Below are positions 42,540 to 50,475 of a stretch of 64,000 nucleotides of DNA, piece after piece (the first letter of the stretch is position 1; each line of letters opens with the position of its first letter). The notes beneath the pieces are model-generated. The model was not told the origin of the DNA. It saw only the letters and a program-made list of their open reading frames with translations, and made no database searches. Location of the stretch: the NCBI RefSeq assembly GCF_900108565.1, contig NZ_LT629971.1:4030001-4094000 (forward strand), in the 5' to 3' direction. Origin of the DNA: Mycolicibacterium rutilum (GTDB lineage: Bacteria > Actinomycetota > Actinomycetes > Mycobacteriales > Mycobacteriaceae). The translations under genes were made by a program, and so were the position numbers.

Positions 42540-43322
42540 GTGACGGCCACCGCGGACCTGCCGCAGCCCCCGGCCTTCGGCACGCTGATGAAGCAATGGC
42601 GCCAGCGGCGTCGCCTGAGCCAACTGGACCTGGCGGTCGAGGCCGAGGTGTCGGCCCGGCACCTGAGCTTCATCGAGACCGGTCGCGCCTCCCCGAGCCG
42701 GGCGATGGTGTTGCGGCTCGCCGGCGTGCTCGACGTGCCTGCGCGCGAACAGAACCGGTGGCTGCTGGCCGCCGGGCTCGCGCCCGAATACACCGAGCGC
42801 TCGCTCGACGATCCGGACATGGCCGCGATCGCCGACGGTGTCGAGCGGGTTCTCCACGCCTACAACCCGTTTCCCTGCGTGGTGGTCGACCGGCAGTGGC
42901 GCATCGTGCGCGCCAACGACGGTGCCGGCCTGCTGATGGACGGTGTCGCCGCCGAGCTGCTGGCCGCGCCGAACGCGCTGCGGATCGCGCTGCACCCGCA
43001 GGGTCTGGCGCCGCGGATCCGCAACCTCGGCCAGTGGCGCCACCATCTCGTCGAGCGGCTCCGGCGTGAGGTGAGCGTCAGCGGATCGGCCGAACTGTCC
43101 GCGCTGCTGACCGAAATCGATTCGTATCCCGGCCAATCCGACGAGAAGCACGACCTCGGCGGCGTCGCGGTGCCGCTCGAGCTCTACACCCGTGACGGTC
43201 GCCTGCTGAGGTTCCTGTCGATGGTGACCACCTTCGGCACCGCGCGCGACCTCACCGCCGCCGAACTGTCGATCGAGGCGTTCCTGCCCGCCGACGAGGC
43301 GACCGCGGACGCGTTGCGCTGA
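42540..43322 (+). CDS. XRE-family regulator with MmyB-like ligand-binding domain
   Basis: 260 residues from GTG 42540. HTH_3 at about 13-70 (LMKQWRQRRRLSQLDLAVEAEVSARHLSFIETGRASPSRAMVLRLA), followed by a PAS-like/MmyB transcription-regulator ligand-binding domain (NPFPCVVVDRQWRIVRAN, DDPDMAAIADGVERVLHAY, ALRIALHPQGLAPRIRNLGQWRHHLVERL). Actinobacterial MmyB-type regulators bind fatty acids or acyl compounds and often repress an adjacent divergent gene. The palindrome in the shared promoter supports that. Confidence 0.9.
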   Translation: MTATADLPQPPAFGTLMKQWRQRRRLSQLDLAVEAEVSARHLSFIETGRASPSRAMVLRLAGVLDVPAREQNRWLLAAGLAPEYTERSLDDPDMAAIADGVERVLHAYNPFPCVVVDRQWRIVRANDGAGLLMDGVAAELLAAPNALRIALHPQGLAPRIRNLGQWRHHLVERLRREVSVSGSAELSALLTEIDSYPGQSDEKHDLGGVAVPLELYTRDGRLLRFLSMVTTFGTARDLTAAELSIEAFLPADEATADALR

Positions 43323-43401
43323 CACCCCGCGCGGTGTTGTCTGGCGGCAGTCCGGCTGAAGCGGCTGTGCGCGGTACATCACCGCAATAGAGTTTGACGA
43401 C

Positions 43402-43821
43402 ATGAACACTCGACTCGTTGCGGCGGCCACCGTCCTGCTCGCCGCCGGCGCCGCGGGGTGCTCGGCGCCGCCCGCGGCACTCGGCGGCACCACCGCGAAG
43501 GTGACGATCAACGGCAAGAGCACCGGTGACCCGCATCCGGTGCGGTGCTCACAGAGCGGCTGGCTGTGGACGATCGAGACGCCCGATCAGGGCAAGGGGT
43601 TCAGCGCCGACCTCGACACCGGCGACGCCGTGACGGTCCGGGCGGTCACCTTCTCGGACTTCGCCGGATTCACCGGCAACTTCTGGCGCGACAACATCGG
43701 CGAGGCCGAGGTCACCGGCAACGGTGGCAAGTTCACGATCACCGGATCCGCCGACGGCTCGTTCGCCGACAACCCGAGCAACGCGGTCACCGCCACCTTC
43801 CGGATCGAAGCCAACTGTTGA
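43402..43821 (+). CDS. LpqH-like 19-kDa-family lipoprotein
   Basis: 139 residues from ATG 43402. Lipobox LLAAGAAGC-SAP with Cys20 as lipidation site. The mature domain has the pattern of the 19-kDa antigen family (KVTINGKSTGDPHPVRCSQSGW, KFTITGSADGSFADNPSNAVTATFRIEANC) with two conserved Cys that probably form a disulfide. Membrane- and cell-wall-anchored; LpqH is a TLR2 ligand. The stop overlaps the start of the next gene. Confidence 0.88.
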   Translation: MNTRLVAAATVLLAAGAAGCSAPPAALGGTTAKVTINGKSTGDPHPVRCSQSGWLWTIETPDQGKGFSADLDTGDAVTVRAVTFSDFAGFTGNFWRDNIGEAEVTGNGGKFTITGSADGSFADNPSNAVTATFRIEANC

Positions 43822-44195
43822 CGGCGCAGGCGTTCCGCCGGGCCGTCGAGGCCAGTGACCTCGACGCCGCGATGGCGCAGTTCAGCGACGACGTCGTGTT
43901 CCGCAGCCCGGTGGTGTTCACCCCGTATCAGGGCCGCGAGGCACTGCGCACCATCCTCGCGGCGGTGATGGAGGTCTTCGAGGACTTCCGGTACGTGCGC
44001 GAGATCGGTGCGCCCGAGTCGCGCGACCATGCCCTGATGTTCGAGGCCCGCGTCGGCGACAAGCAACTCGAGGGCTGCGACTTCATCCGGGTCGACGACG
44101 ACGGTGCGATCAGCGAGCTGACCGTGATGGTGCGACCGCTGCAGGCGACGCTGGCGCTGGCCGAGGCGATGAAGGCCAGGCTGACCGCGGGCTAG
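43818..44195 (+). CDS. NTF2-like (SnoaL) family protein
   Basis: 125 residues from TTG 43818. The TTG shares bases with the lipoprotein stop (TTGA, 4-bp overlap), so translation is probably coupled. Core: FRRAVEASDLDAAMAQFSDDVVFRSPVVFTPYQGREALRTILAAVMEVFEDFRYVREI, then the short helix at the C-terminus. Proteins of this fold bind small hydrophobic molecules or act as isomerases/cyclases. The pairing with an LpqH-type lipoprotein is of note; function unknown. Confidence 0.82.
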   Translation: MTAQAFRRAVEASDLDAAMAQFSDDVVFRSPVVFTPYQGREALRTILAAVMEVFEDFRYVREIGAPESRDHALMFEARVGDKQLEGCDFIRVDDDGAISELTVMVRPLQATLALAEAMKARLTAG

Positions 44196-44208
44196 AACTT
44201 CCCACAGC

Positions 44209-44224
44209 CACTGGTAAGACCACT
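44209..44224 (+). promoter_or_regulatory. FadR-type operator (TGGT-AAG-ACCA)
   Basis: CACTGGTAAGACCACT matches the FadR-family TGGTnnnACCA core. It touches TTGACC at 44224-44229, the expected -35 of a leaderless promoter for the GTG at 44259, so the GntR protein may control itself. Confidence 0.65.
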
Positions 44225-44258
44225 TGACCTCTGGCCGGTTGACTGGCAGGCTGCCCGT

Positions 44259-44975
44259 GTGGCGTTGCAACCGGTGAACCGGCGGTCCGTGCCCGAGGAC
44301 GTGTTCGACCAGATCATGTCCGAGGTGCTCAGCGGCGCGATGCAGCCGGGCGAGGCGCTGCCCAGCGAACGCAGGCTGGCCGAGGTGCTCGGGGTGTCGC
44401 GCCCCGCCGTGCGGGAGGCGCTCAAGCGTCTGACGGCGGCGGGCCTGATCGAGGTGCGGCAGGGCGATGCCACGACGGTGCGCGACTTCCGCCGGCACGC
44501 CGGGCTCGACCTGTTGCCGCAGCTGCTCTTCCGGTCCGGCGAGCTCGACGTGTCCGTGGTGCGTTCCATCCTCGAGACCCGGCTGCACAACGGCCCCAAG
44601 GTCGCCGAACTTGCCGCCGAGCGTCGGACGCCGGACCTGGCGGCGCTGTTGGAGGAGTCGGTGCAGACCTTGGCCGACGAGGACGACCCTGTCGAGAAGC
44701 AACGCCATGCCCTGGCGTTCTGGGACCACGTCGTCGACGGTGCCGACTCGATCGCCTTCCGGCTGATGTACAACACCCTGCGCGCGACCTACGAGCCCGC
44801 CCTGCCCGCGCTGGCCGTCGTGATGGCCGGTGAGGTCGGCAGACCGCAGGCCTACCGGGTGCTGGCCGACGCGATCGCCGCCGGTGACCCGGCCGCGGCC
44901 CGTCGCGCCGCCGAGGATCTTCTGCAACCCGCCACCGCGACGTTGCTCGATGCGCTGGGAAGTTTGGGGGACTGA
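44259..44975 (+). CDS. GntR/FadR-family regulator (Rv0494-like)
   Basis: 238 residues from GTG 44259. Winged helix in SVPEDVFDQIMSEVLSGAMQPGEALPSERRLAEVLGVSRPAVREALKRL, then an FCD/FadR-type ligand domain (RHAGLDLLPQLLFRSGELDVSVVRSILETR, ALAFWDHVVDGADSIAFRLMYNTLRATY). Resembles Rv0494, a fatty-acyl-responsive regulator, as I recall it. The stop overlaps the hydroxylase start by 1 bp (TGATG), so both are co-expressed. Ligand is presumably a long-chain acyl compound. Confidence 0.9.
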   Translation: MALQPVNRRSVPEDVFDQIMSEVLSGAMQPGEALPSERRLAEVLGVSRPAVREALKRLTAAGLIEVRQGDATTVRDFRRHAGLDLLPQLLFRSGELDVSVVRSILETRLHNGPKVAELAAERRTPDLAALLEESVQTLADEDDPVEKQRHALAFWDHVVDGADSIAFRLMYNTLRATYEPALPALAVVMAGEVGRPQAYRVLADAIAAGDPAAARRAAEDLLQPATATLLDALGSLGD

Positions 44976-45634
44976 TGACAACCGGTGTCCGCAAGGGCTT
45001 TTCGCTCACCGATGCGCAACGCGAATTTTGGCGGCACCCGTCGCCCTGGTTGATCGGCGCGACGCTGGTCGCCGCGGTGGCCGCCCGTATCGCCGTTGGA
45101 GACTGGCAGATCACCGACGCGGTCGTCCCGCTGGCGATGCTGGCCGTGTTCCCGTTCTTCGAGTGGATCATCCACGTGTTCGTGCTGCACTGGCGGCCGA
45201 AACGGTTGGGCGCGTTGACGATCGATCCGCTGCTGGCTCGCGAGCACCGGGCCCACCACAGCGATCCGCGCAGCGTGCCGCTGATCTTCATCCCGTGGCA
45301 GTCGTTGGTCAGCTGGGTGCTGCCGCTGACGGTGGCCGTCGGTTTGCTCGCGTTTCCGCGGCTCGGAATGGGGCTGACGTTCCTGGTGTGTATCGGGGCG
45401 CTCGGCCTGGTCTACGAGTGGACGCACTACCTGATCCACAGCGACTACAAGCCGAAAACGCGTGTCTACCGCGCTGTCTGGCGCAACCACCGGCATCATC
45501 ACTTCAAGAACGAGCACTACTGGTTCACGGTGACCAGCACGGGCACTGCGGACCGGGTGCTGGGCACCTACCCCGACCCCGCCACCGTGCAGAACTCCCC
45601 GACTGCGAAGAACCTGCACGCGCAACCGGTGTGA
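44975..45634 (+). CDS. Fatty-acid hydroxylase / sterol-desaturase family membrane enzyme
   Basis: 219 residues from ATG 44975. Four hydrophobic segments and the eight-His diiron set: HVFVLHW, REHRAHHSDP, HYLIHSDY and RNHRHHHFKNEHYWF. This is the fold of fatty acid 2-hydroxylases, carotenoid hydroxylases and sterol C4/C5 oxidases. It is translationally coupled to the FadR-like regulator, so the substrate is probably a fatty acyl chain or lipid. Confidence 0.88.
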   Translation: MTTGVRKGFSLTDAQREFWRHPSPWLIGATLVAAVAARIAVGDWQITDAVVPLAMLAVFPFFEWIIHVFVLHWRPKRLGALTIDPLLAREHRAHHSDPRSVPLIFIPWQSLVSWVLPLTVAVGLLAFPRLGMGLTFLVCIGALGLVYEWTHYLIHSDYKPKTRVYRAVWRNHRHHHFKNEHYWFTVTSTGTADRVLGTYPDPATVQNSPTAKNLHAQPV

Positions 45635-45641
45635 CGCGGAA

Positions 45642-46382
45642 TCAGGCCTGCACGATCACCGGGTCGCCGACGCCCACGGTGTTGTAGTACCAGTCGGCGT
45701 TGTCGGGGCTGAGGTTGATGCAGCCGTGGCTGACGTTGGCATACCCCTGCGACCCGGTCGACCAGGGGGCGCCGTGTACATAGACCCCGCCCCAGGTGAT
45801 GCGGACCGCGTCGTACACCGTGAGCTTGTAGCCCTCGGGGTCGTCGAGCGGGATGCCGATGGTGCGCGAGTCCATGATCACCACGTCCTCTTTGCCGAGC
45901 ACCCGGAACGTTCCGGTCGGTGTCGGGAACTTCGCCTTGCCCATCGATGCGGGCATTTCGCGCGCCACCTCGCCGTCGATGCTGACGGTGAACGTGTGGG
46001 CGTCGATGTCGGCGACGCTGACCACCGATGCCCCGGTCTGGAAACTGGCCTTCGTGTTGCCCGCGGTGACCGTGATGGTCGAATGCGCGGGCCAGAACCG
46101 CGTCGGATTCCATTGCAGTTCACGGTCACTGAGCCAGGTGATGGTGCCGTCCGGGGTGTCCGGTGAGGACACGTCGATGCTCTGCTCGACGGCGGTGCGG
46201 TTGCGCACGGGGTGGTCGAACGTCACGGTGATCGGATGGGCCACCCCCACCGTCTGTCCGGCGGGATCGATGCTGGCCCCGGCGGTCGGTGACGGGATGC
46301 CCGCCGCGCTCGTCGCGGTGGATCCCGCCAGGGCGAGGACCGCGAGGCTCGCTGTGGCGAGCATGTGTCGAAGCTTCAGCAC
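45642..46382 (-). CDS. ldtA: L,D-transpeptidase, LdtMt1 type
   Basis: 246 residues from GTG 46382. Signal peptide (MLKLRHMLATASLAVLALAGSTATSAAG), one Ig-like domain (ASIDPAGQTVGVAHPITVTFDHPV...), then the YkuD catalytic domain with H219 and C221 in the GYANVSHGCINLSPDNADW motif; MDSRTIGIPL block as in LdtMt1. It makes 3->3 cross-links in peptidoglycan and is the target of carbapenems. Length and domain order match LdtMt1 (Rv0116c) rather than LdtMt2. Converges with the hydroxylase at 45634. Confidence 0.92.
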   Translation of the reverse strand: MLKLRHMLATASLAVLALAGSTATSAAGIPSPTAGASIDPAGQTVGVAHPITVTFDHPVRNRTAVEQSIDVSSPDTPDGTITWLSDRELQWNPTRFWPAHSTITVTAGNTKASFQTGASVVSVADIDAHTFTVSIDGEVAREMPASMGKAKFPTPTGTFRVLGKEDVVIMDSRTIGIPLDDPEGYKLTVYDAVRITWGGVYVHGAPWSTGSQGYANVSHGCINLSPDNADWYYNTVGVGDPVIVQA

Positions 46383-46484
46383 ACTCTCATCCTAGTTCGT
46401 CGGGCGCGGTTACCTCGGTATCCGCAAGTCACGCATATGCATGCATGTCTCGGTGGGCTTATCGAACGCGCTGCTCAGAACGTT

Positions 46485-47102
46485 TCACGTCGCGTCGATA
46501 CGCGCCGGGGTGGCGAGCCGGTTCACGGCCAGCAACAGGTAGCCCACGACGAGCACCGCGGCGCCGAGCACACCGATGTTGGCGGCCACCGCCGGCACAC
46601 CCACCTGGTCGGGGTCGAGGAAGTAGTACGGGGCGCGCCGGCCCATCCGGTTGAGCACGACCAGCGCCACGACCGCGTAAGCCGCCGGATACGCCAGCCA
46701 CACCAGCGGCTGCCACCACCGCACCCGGCCCGCGCCGCGGCCGACCAGCAGCCAGTCCGACAGCGCCAGTACGGGCACGACGACGTGCAGGAGGATGTTG
46801 GCCACCGTGTATCCCATGCTGTAGTTGGTCAGCAGCAGGTTCCAGGTCACCCCGGCGAGAAGCACATAGAGCACGACAGCCCCGCGCAGCCCGACCCTGG
46901 CGTCGGCGCGCGGTGAAGCCAGCGTCCACAGGTAATAGGCGGCCGCGAGCACATTGGCCTGGTAGGTGAACGTGACCAGCCGCCAGGTCACTCCCGATCG
47001 CGACGACACCTCGACGACGGCCAACGCCAGCACCACGGCGGCGATGACCGCGATCCGCAGCACCAGCCGCAGGGCCGACGGCCCCGGGCCCGGTGCGGTC
47101 AC
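46485..47102 (-). CDS. Pr6Pr-type integral membrane protein
   Basis: 205 residues from GTG 47102. Six hydrophobic helices: LRLVLRIAVIAAVVLALAVVEV, TYQANVLAAAYYLWTLA, VVLYVLLAGVTWNLLLT, NILLHVVVPVLALSDWLLVG, WLAYPAAYAVVALVVL and ANIGVLGAAVLVVGYLLLAV. Pattern of the mycobacterial Pr6Pr family (Phe/Pro-containing six-helix). Function unknown. The GTG overlaps the upstream stop by 4 bp (GTGA), implying translational coupling with the proline-rich gene. Confidence 0.82.
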   Translation of the reverse strand: MTAPGPGPSALRLVLRIAVIAAVVLALAVVEVSSRSGVTWRLVTFTYQANVLAAAYYLWTLASPRADARVGLRGAVVLYVLLAGVTWNLLLTNYSMGYTVANILLHVVVPVLALSDWLLVGRGAGRVRWWQPLVWLAYPAAYAVVALVVLNRMGRRAPYYFLDPDQVGVPAVAANIGVLGAAVLVVGYLLLAVNRLATPARIDAT

Positions 47103-48469
47103 GGCGGCGGCAGCAGCGGCGGTGCCTCCGGCGGCGGTGGTGGGGGAAGAACGGCCTCGGGCGGCGGCGGAACCGGTGCGGGCGGCGCCGCCAGCGCGGG
47201 ATCCGGCGGCGGTGCCAGCGCGGGATCGACCGGCGGCGGTGCCAGCGCGGGATCGACCGGCGCCGGCGCGGCCGGCGCGTTGTCGCCGGCGTTCGAGAAC
47301 CGGTCCCTGATGCGCTGCAAGAATCCGCGTCGCTCGGGCACCGGCGTGGGCTGTGCGGGGACGAGCCCCGGGGCCATCGACTCGGGCGGCAGGACGGGCG
47401 CACCGGGAATGCCCCCGACCGGCACCTCGGGCGCGAGCACCGCGCTGTCGGGCGGCGGTGCGGTCTCGATCGCGACAGGTGGCTCGGCAGGAAGTTCGGC
47501 CGGCGGTTCGACCAGCGGAGGCGCCACCTCGGCGGGCGGCGCGACGGGCAGCGCCACCGGTGCCGGCGACGCGACCGGGCGCGGCGCGGCGACGGGTACG
47601 TCGGGTGAGGACTTGGCGGCCGGACTGGGTGCCATGTCCCGGCCGGGCCCTAACTGCATGCTCAGCGCCGCCGAGACCGAGACGACGAATGTGACAGTGC
47701 CTGCGGCCAGCAGTGCCAGCGGGGCGGTCACGGTGGCCGCGCGGGCACCGGCCTTCGGGCGCCGGTCTGCGGCCCGCTCGTCGCGGGGGCTCAGCGTCAC
47801 CTCGCCGGTGTGTGCCGCCGCGAGCGCCGCGCCGCGGGCCAGCGCCAGTTCCGCCTCGGCGGGCGCGAACACCGGCACCGCCAGCACGTCTTCGAGCCGC
47901 GGCATGAGCGCGTCGAGACCCGAGCCGGAGCCCACCAGCACCAGCGCCTCGGGCCGCCAGTCGGCCTTGGCGAACACCGTGTGCAGCCAGCGGACCAGCG
48001 CCTCCTCGTCGGCGATCGAGTGGTTCACCGCCGTCTGCACGGCGCCTTCGCCGGTGTGCACGACTAGCGCGATCACCGTGTGGGATTCGACCACGCACAC
48101 CGCGGTCACGTCGTTGCCGATGACGTCGGCGACTCCCCACGCCAACGCCTCGGATGCCTCCGGCAGCCGAACCGGGACCACGTTGTCGAAGCCGCATTGG
48201 CTCAGCGATCGCAGCAGCAGCGTGGCCTCGAGGTTCGCGTCGTCGCTCCACGTCACGCCGATCGAACGGATCCGGTGGCCACGCTCGACGGCCAGCGCCT
48301 CGGATCGCAGCACCGCCGCGGCGGCCTCGTCGGAGGTCTGGCGTGGCGTCGACCGCCGCCCCGGATAGATGGCGTCGCGGTCGACGGTGGCGCCGTCGGC
48401 GTCCGGCCCCTCGACGAGGACCAGGCCGACGGCTGATGGTGTCACCGACAAGCCAAGTACGGCGTCCAC
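47099..48469 (-). CDS. DUF7159-type ATPase-like protein with proline-rich C-terminus
   Basis: 456 residues from GTG 48469, with AAGGGG 6 nt upstream. N-terminal half looks like an actin/HSP70-type ATPase fold: MDAVLGLSVTPSAVGLVLVEG, GNDVTAVCVVESHTVIALV and LVLVGSGSGLDALMPRLEDVL. A hydrophobic segment at about 249-271 (VTAPLALLAAGTVTFVVSVSAAL) follows, then about 180 residues dominated by Pro and Ala, with PVDPALAPP repeats near the end. It is therefore probably membrane-anchored with an extracytoplasmic Pro-rich part. Mycobacterial homologues are annotated only as hypothetical. Confidence 0.78.
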   Translation of the reverse strand: MDAVLGLSVTPSAVGLVLVEGPDADGATVDRDAIYPGRRSTPRQTSDEAAAAVLRSEALAVERGHRIRSIGVTWSDDANLEATLLLRSLSQCGFDNVVPVRLPEASEALAWGVADVIGNDVTAVCVVESHTVIALVVHTGEGAVQTAVNHSIADEEALVRWLHTVFAKADWRPEALVLVGSGSGLDALMPRLEDVLAVPVFAPAEAELALARGAALAAAHTGEVTLSPRDERAADRRPKAGARAATVTAPLALLAAGTVTFVVSVSAALSMQLGPGRDMAPSPAAKSSPDVPVAAPRPVASPAPVALPVAPPAEVAPPLVEPPAELPAEPPVAIETAPPPDSAVLAPEVPVGGIPGAPVLPPESMAPGLVPAQPTPVPERRGFLQRIRDRFSNAGDNAPAAPAPVDPALAPPPVDPALAPPPDPALAAPPAPVPPPPEAVLPPPPPPEAPPLLPPP

Positions 48470-48692
48470 TCACACCCCTTCGGACGTCCAGTTACCGGGG
48501 TGACGGTAACAGGAGCGCGAGCCGTCGGCTTGCCGGGCACCGGGTCAGCGCCCGCTTCGCGCCCGTCAATTGTCAACGCGAAATGTGCTGTGCGCCAAGA
48601 ATGTCCTGCACGACAGCATGACCGTCTTTGCCGCTCGAAATTCGGTTGACAACCCGCACGACCGGCGCGCCGAAGTGGCAGGGTGGACTTCC

Positions 48693-50159
48693 ATGGCATC
48701 AGTCGAGCGCACGCAGGACCGCCCGGGCGGTCGGACCATCTTCGGGCATCCGATGGGGCTGGCCAACCTGTTCGGCGTCGAGTTGTGGGAGCGGTTCTCC
48801 TTCTACGGGATGCTGACGATCCTCGGCTACTACCTCTATTACTCGGCCACCGAAGGTGGGCTGGAGCTGTCGAAAGCCACGGCAACCGGCATCGTCGGTG
48901 CCTACGGCGGCCTGGTGTATCTGTCGACGGTGCTCGGCGGCTGGATCGCCGACCGGATCCTCGGCATGGAGCGCACCGTGTTTTACGGCGGTGTGGTGGT
49001 GATGTTCGGCCACCTCGCGCTGGCGGTGGTGCCGGGGATCGTGGGCGTCGCCGCCGGCTTGGTGCTCGTCGCACTCGGATCAGGTGCCCTCAAAGCCAAT
49101 GCGTCGTCGTTGCTGGGAACCCTCTACGACAAGGGCGACCCGCGCTGCGACGGCGGGTTCACGCTGTTCTACCTGGGCATCAACCTCGGCGCATTCGTCG
49201 GACCGCTGATCACCGGACTGTTGCAGACTCGCATCGGTTTCCACTACGGGTTCGGCGCCGCCGCCATCGGTATGGCACTCGGGCTCGCACAGTACGTGGT
49301 GTTCCGGCGCAACCTTGGCGACCACGGACGTCATGTACCGAACCCGTTGCCCCGCAACATGTTCGGGCGTGTCGCCGCGATCGCGGCGGCGGGCATCGTG
49401 GTGATCGCGGCGGCCTTCGCGATCGGTCTGGTCACCCTGTCGAACCTGTCGCAGGTCACCACCGCGGTGATCGTGGCCGCGTCGATCGCCTACTTCGCCG
49501 TGATGCTGACCAGTGCGAAGGTGCAGCCCGTCGAACGGGTCCGGGTTCGGGCGTTCATCCCGCTGTTCGTCGCCAATGCGGTTTTCTGGTCGCTGTTTCA
49601 GCAGATCTTCACCGTGCTCGCGGTCTATTCCGATGAGCGGATGAACTGGTCGATCTTCGGCTGGACCGCGCCGTCAAACTGGATCGGCTCCATCGAGCCG
49701 GTGTGGATCATCGCGCTCTCACCGGTGTTCGCGATGCTGTGGACGCGACTGGGCAACCGCGCACCCACGACACCGCGCAAGTTCGCCTACGGGGTGATCG
49801 GCATGGGCGTGGCGTTCCTGCTCTTCCTCCCGATGGCGGGCACCACGGGCAGAGCCGTCCCGGCGCTCTACATCGTCGGTGTGATGGCGATTTTCGCGAT
49901 CAGCGAGCTGATGCTGTCGCCGATCGGTCTGTCGGTCACCACCAAGCTTGCGCCCGAGGCGTTTCGCGCGCAGATGATGGCGCTGTACTTCTTCTCGGTC
50001 GGCTTGGGCACGTCGATGTCGGGTGTGCTGGCCGGTTACTACGACCCGGCGCGCGAGTTCGCCTACTTCGGCATCATCGGGGCGGTCGCGATCGCGGCCG
50101 GAGTGGTGGTCTTCGCGTTGGCGCCGTGGATCAGTCGCCAGATGGAAGGCGTGCACTGA
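48693..50159 (+). CDS. POT/PTR-family proton-coupled peptide transporter
   Basis: 488 residues from ATG 48693. Twelve to fourteen membrane helices and the POT signature: GVELWERFSFYGMLTILGYYL (the ExxERFxYYG-type motif) and GDPRCDGGFTLFYLGINLGAFVGPLITGLL, plus FSVGLGTSMSGVLAGYY near the end. Imports di- and tripeptides with protons at the inner membrane. Standard family length. An alternative start further upstream (48570) would add a non-membrane extension that is poorly conserved in composition. Confidence 0.92.
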   Translation: MASVERTQDRPGGRTIFGHPMGLANLFGVELWERFSFYGMLTILGYYLYYSATEGGLELSKATATGIVGAYGGLVYLSTVLGGWIADRILGMERTVFYGGVVVMFGHLALAVVPGIVGVAAGLVLVALGSGALKANASSLLGTLYDKGDPRCDGGFTLFYLGINLGAFVGPLITGLLQTRIGFHYGFGAAAIGMALGLAQYVVFRRNLGDHGRHVPNPLPRNMFGRVAAIAAAGIVVIAAAFAIGLVTLSNLSQVTTAVIVAASIAYFAVMLTSAKVQPVERVRVRAFIPLFVANAVFWSLFQQIFTVLAVYSDERMNWSIFGWTAPSNWIGSIEPVWIIALSPVFAMLWTRLGNRAPTTPRKFAYGVIGMGVAFLLFLPMAGTTGRAVPALYIVGVMAIFAISELMLSPIGLSVTTKLAPEAFRAQMMALYFFSVGLGTSMSGVLAGYYDPAREFAYFGIIGAVAIAAGVVVFALAPWISRQMEGVH

Positions 50160-50253
50160 GCGGACCTGTGTGTGGCCAAGTCGTGACCGCACCGCGACGG
50201 TTTTCGGTGTCGCGCCCGGCGATCATGGTGGAACCGGACGGAGGAGGCCGACG

Positions 50254-50472
50254 ATGTCGATTGCGGTAGCCGTTGATGATCTGCCGGTCCTGTCCGCGGT
50301 AGGCACGGTGACAGTTCACGACTCCGGCGTCGCGCGGAGCTGCGCGCGCTGCTCGTGCGGCTGGACCGGTAAGCGGCGGCTGCTCAAGGCCGCCGCGGAG
50401 CAGGACGCCTGGATGCACTCGATCCACCAGCGCTGTGTGGTCGGTGTGCCGCTGGTCCGCCCCGGGAACTGA
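50254..50472 (+). CDS. Small Cys-rich protein
   Basis: 72 residues from ATG 50254, with GAGGAGG 6 nt upstream. Three Cys in ARSCARCSCGWTGKRR resemble a treble-clef/zinc-ribbon fragment, followed by a helical part with Asp, Trp and His (AEQDAWMHSIHQRC). Probably a small metal-binding or regulatory protein; function unknown. It lies 95 bp after the peptide transporter and converges on the dehydratase gene. Confidence 0.7.
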   Translation: MSIAVAVDDLPVLSAVGTVTVHDSGVARSCARCSCGWTGKRRLLKAAAEQDAWMHSIHQRCVVGVPLVRPGN

Positions 50473-50475
50473 GCG

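Noticed and set aside
48570..48652. Inverted repeat TTGTCAAC...GTTGACAA and perfect TTGACA before the peptide transporter
   Set aside because: The arms are 68 bp apart, and I see no matching -10 at 17 bp from TTGACA; too weak to call.
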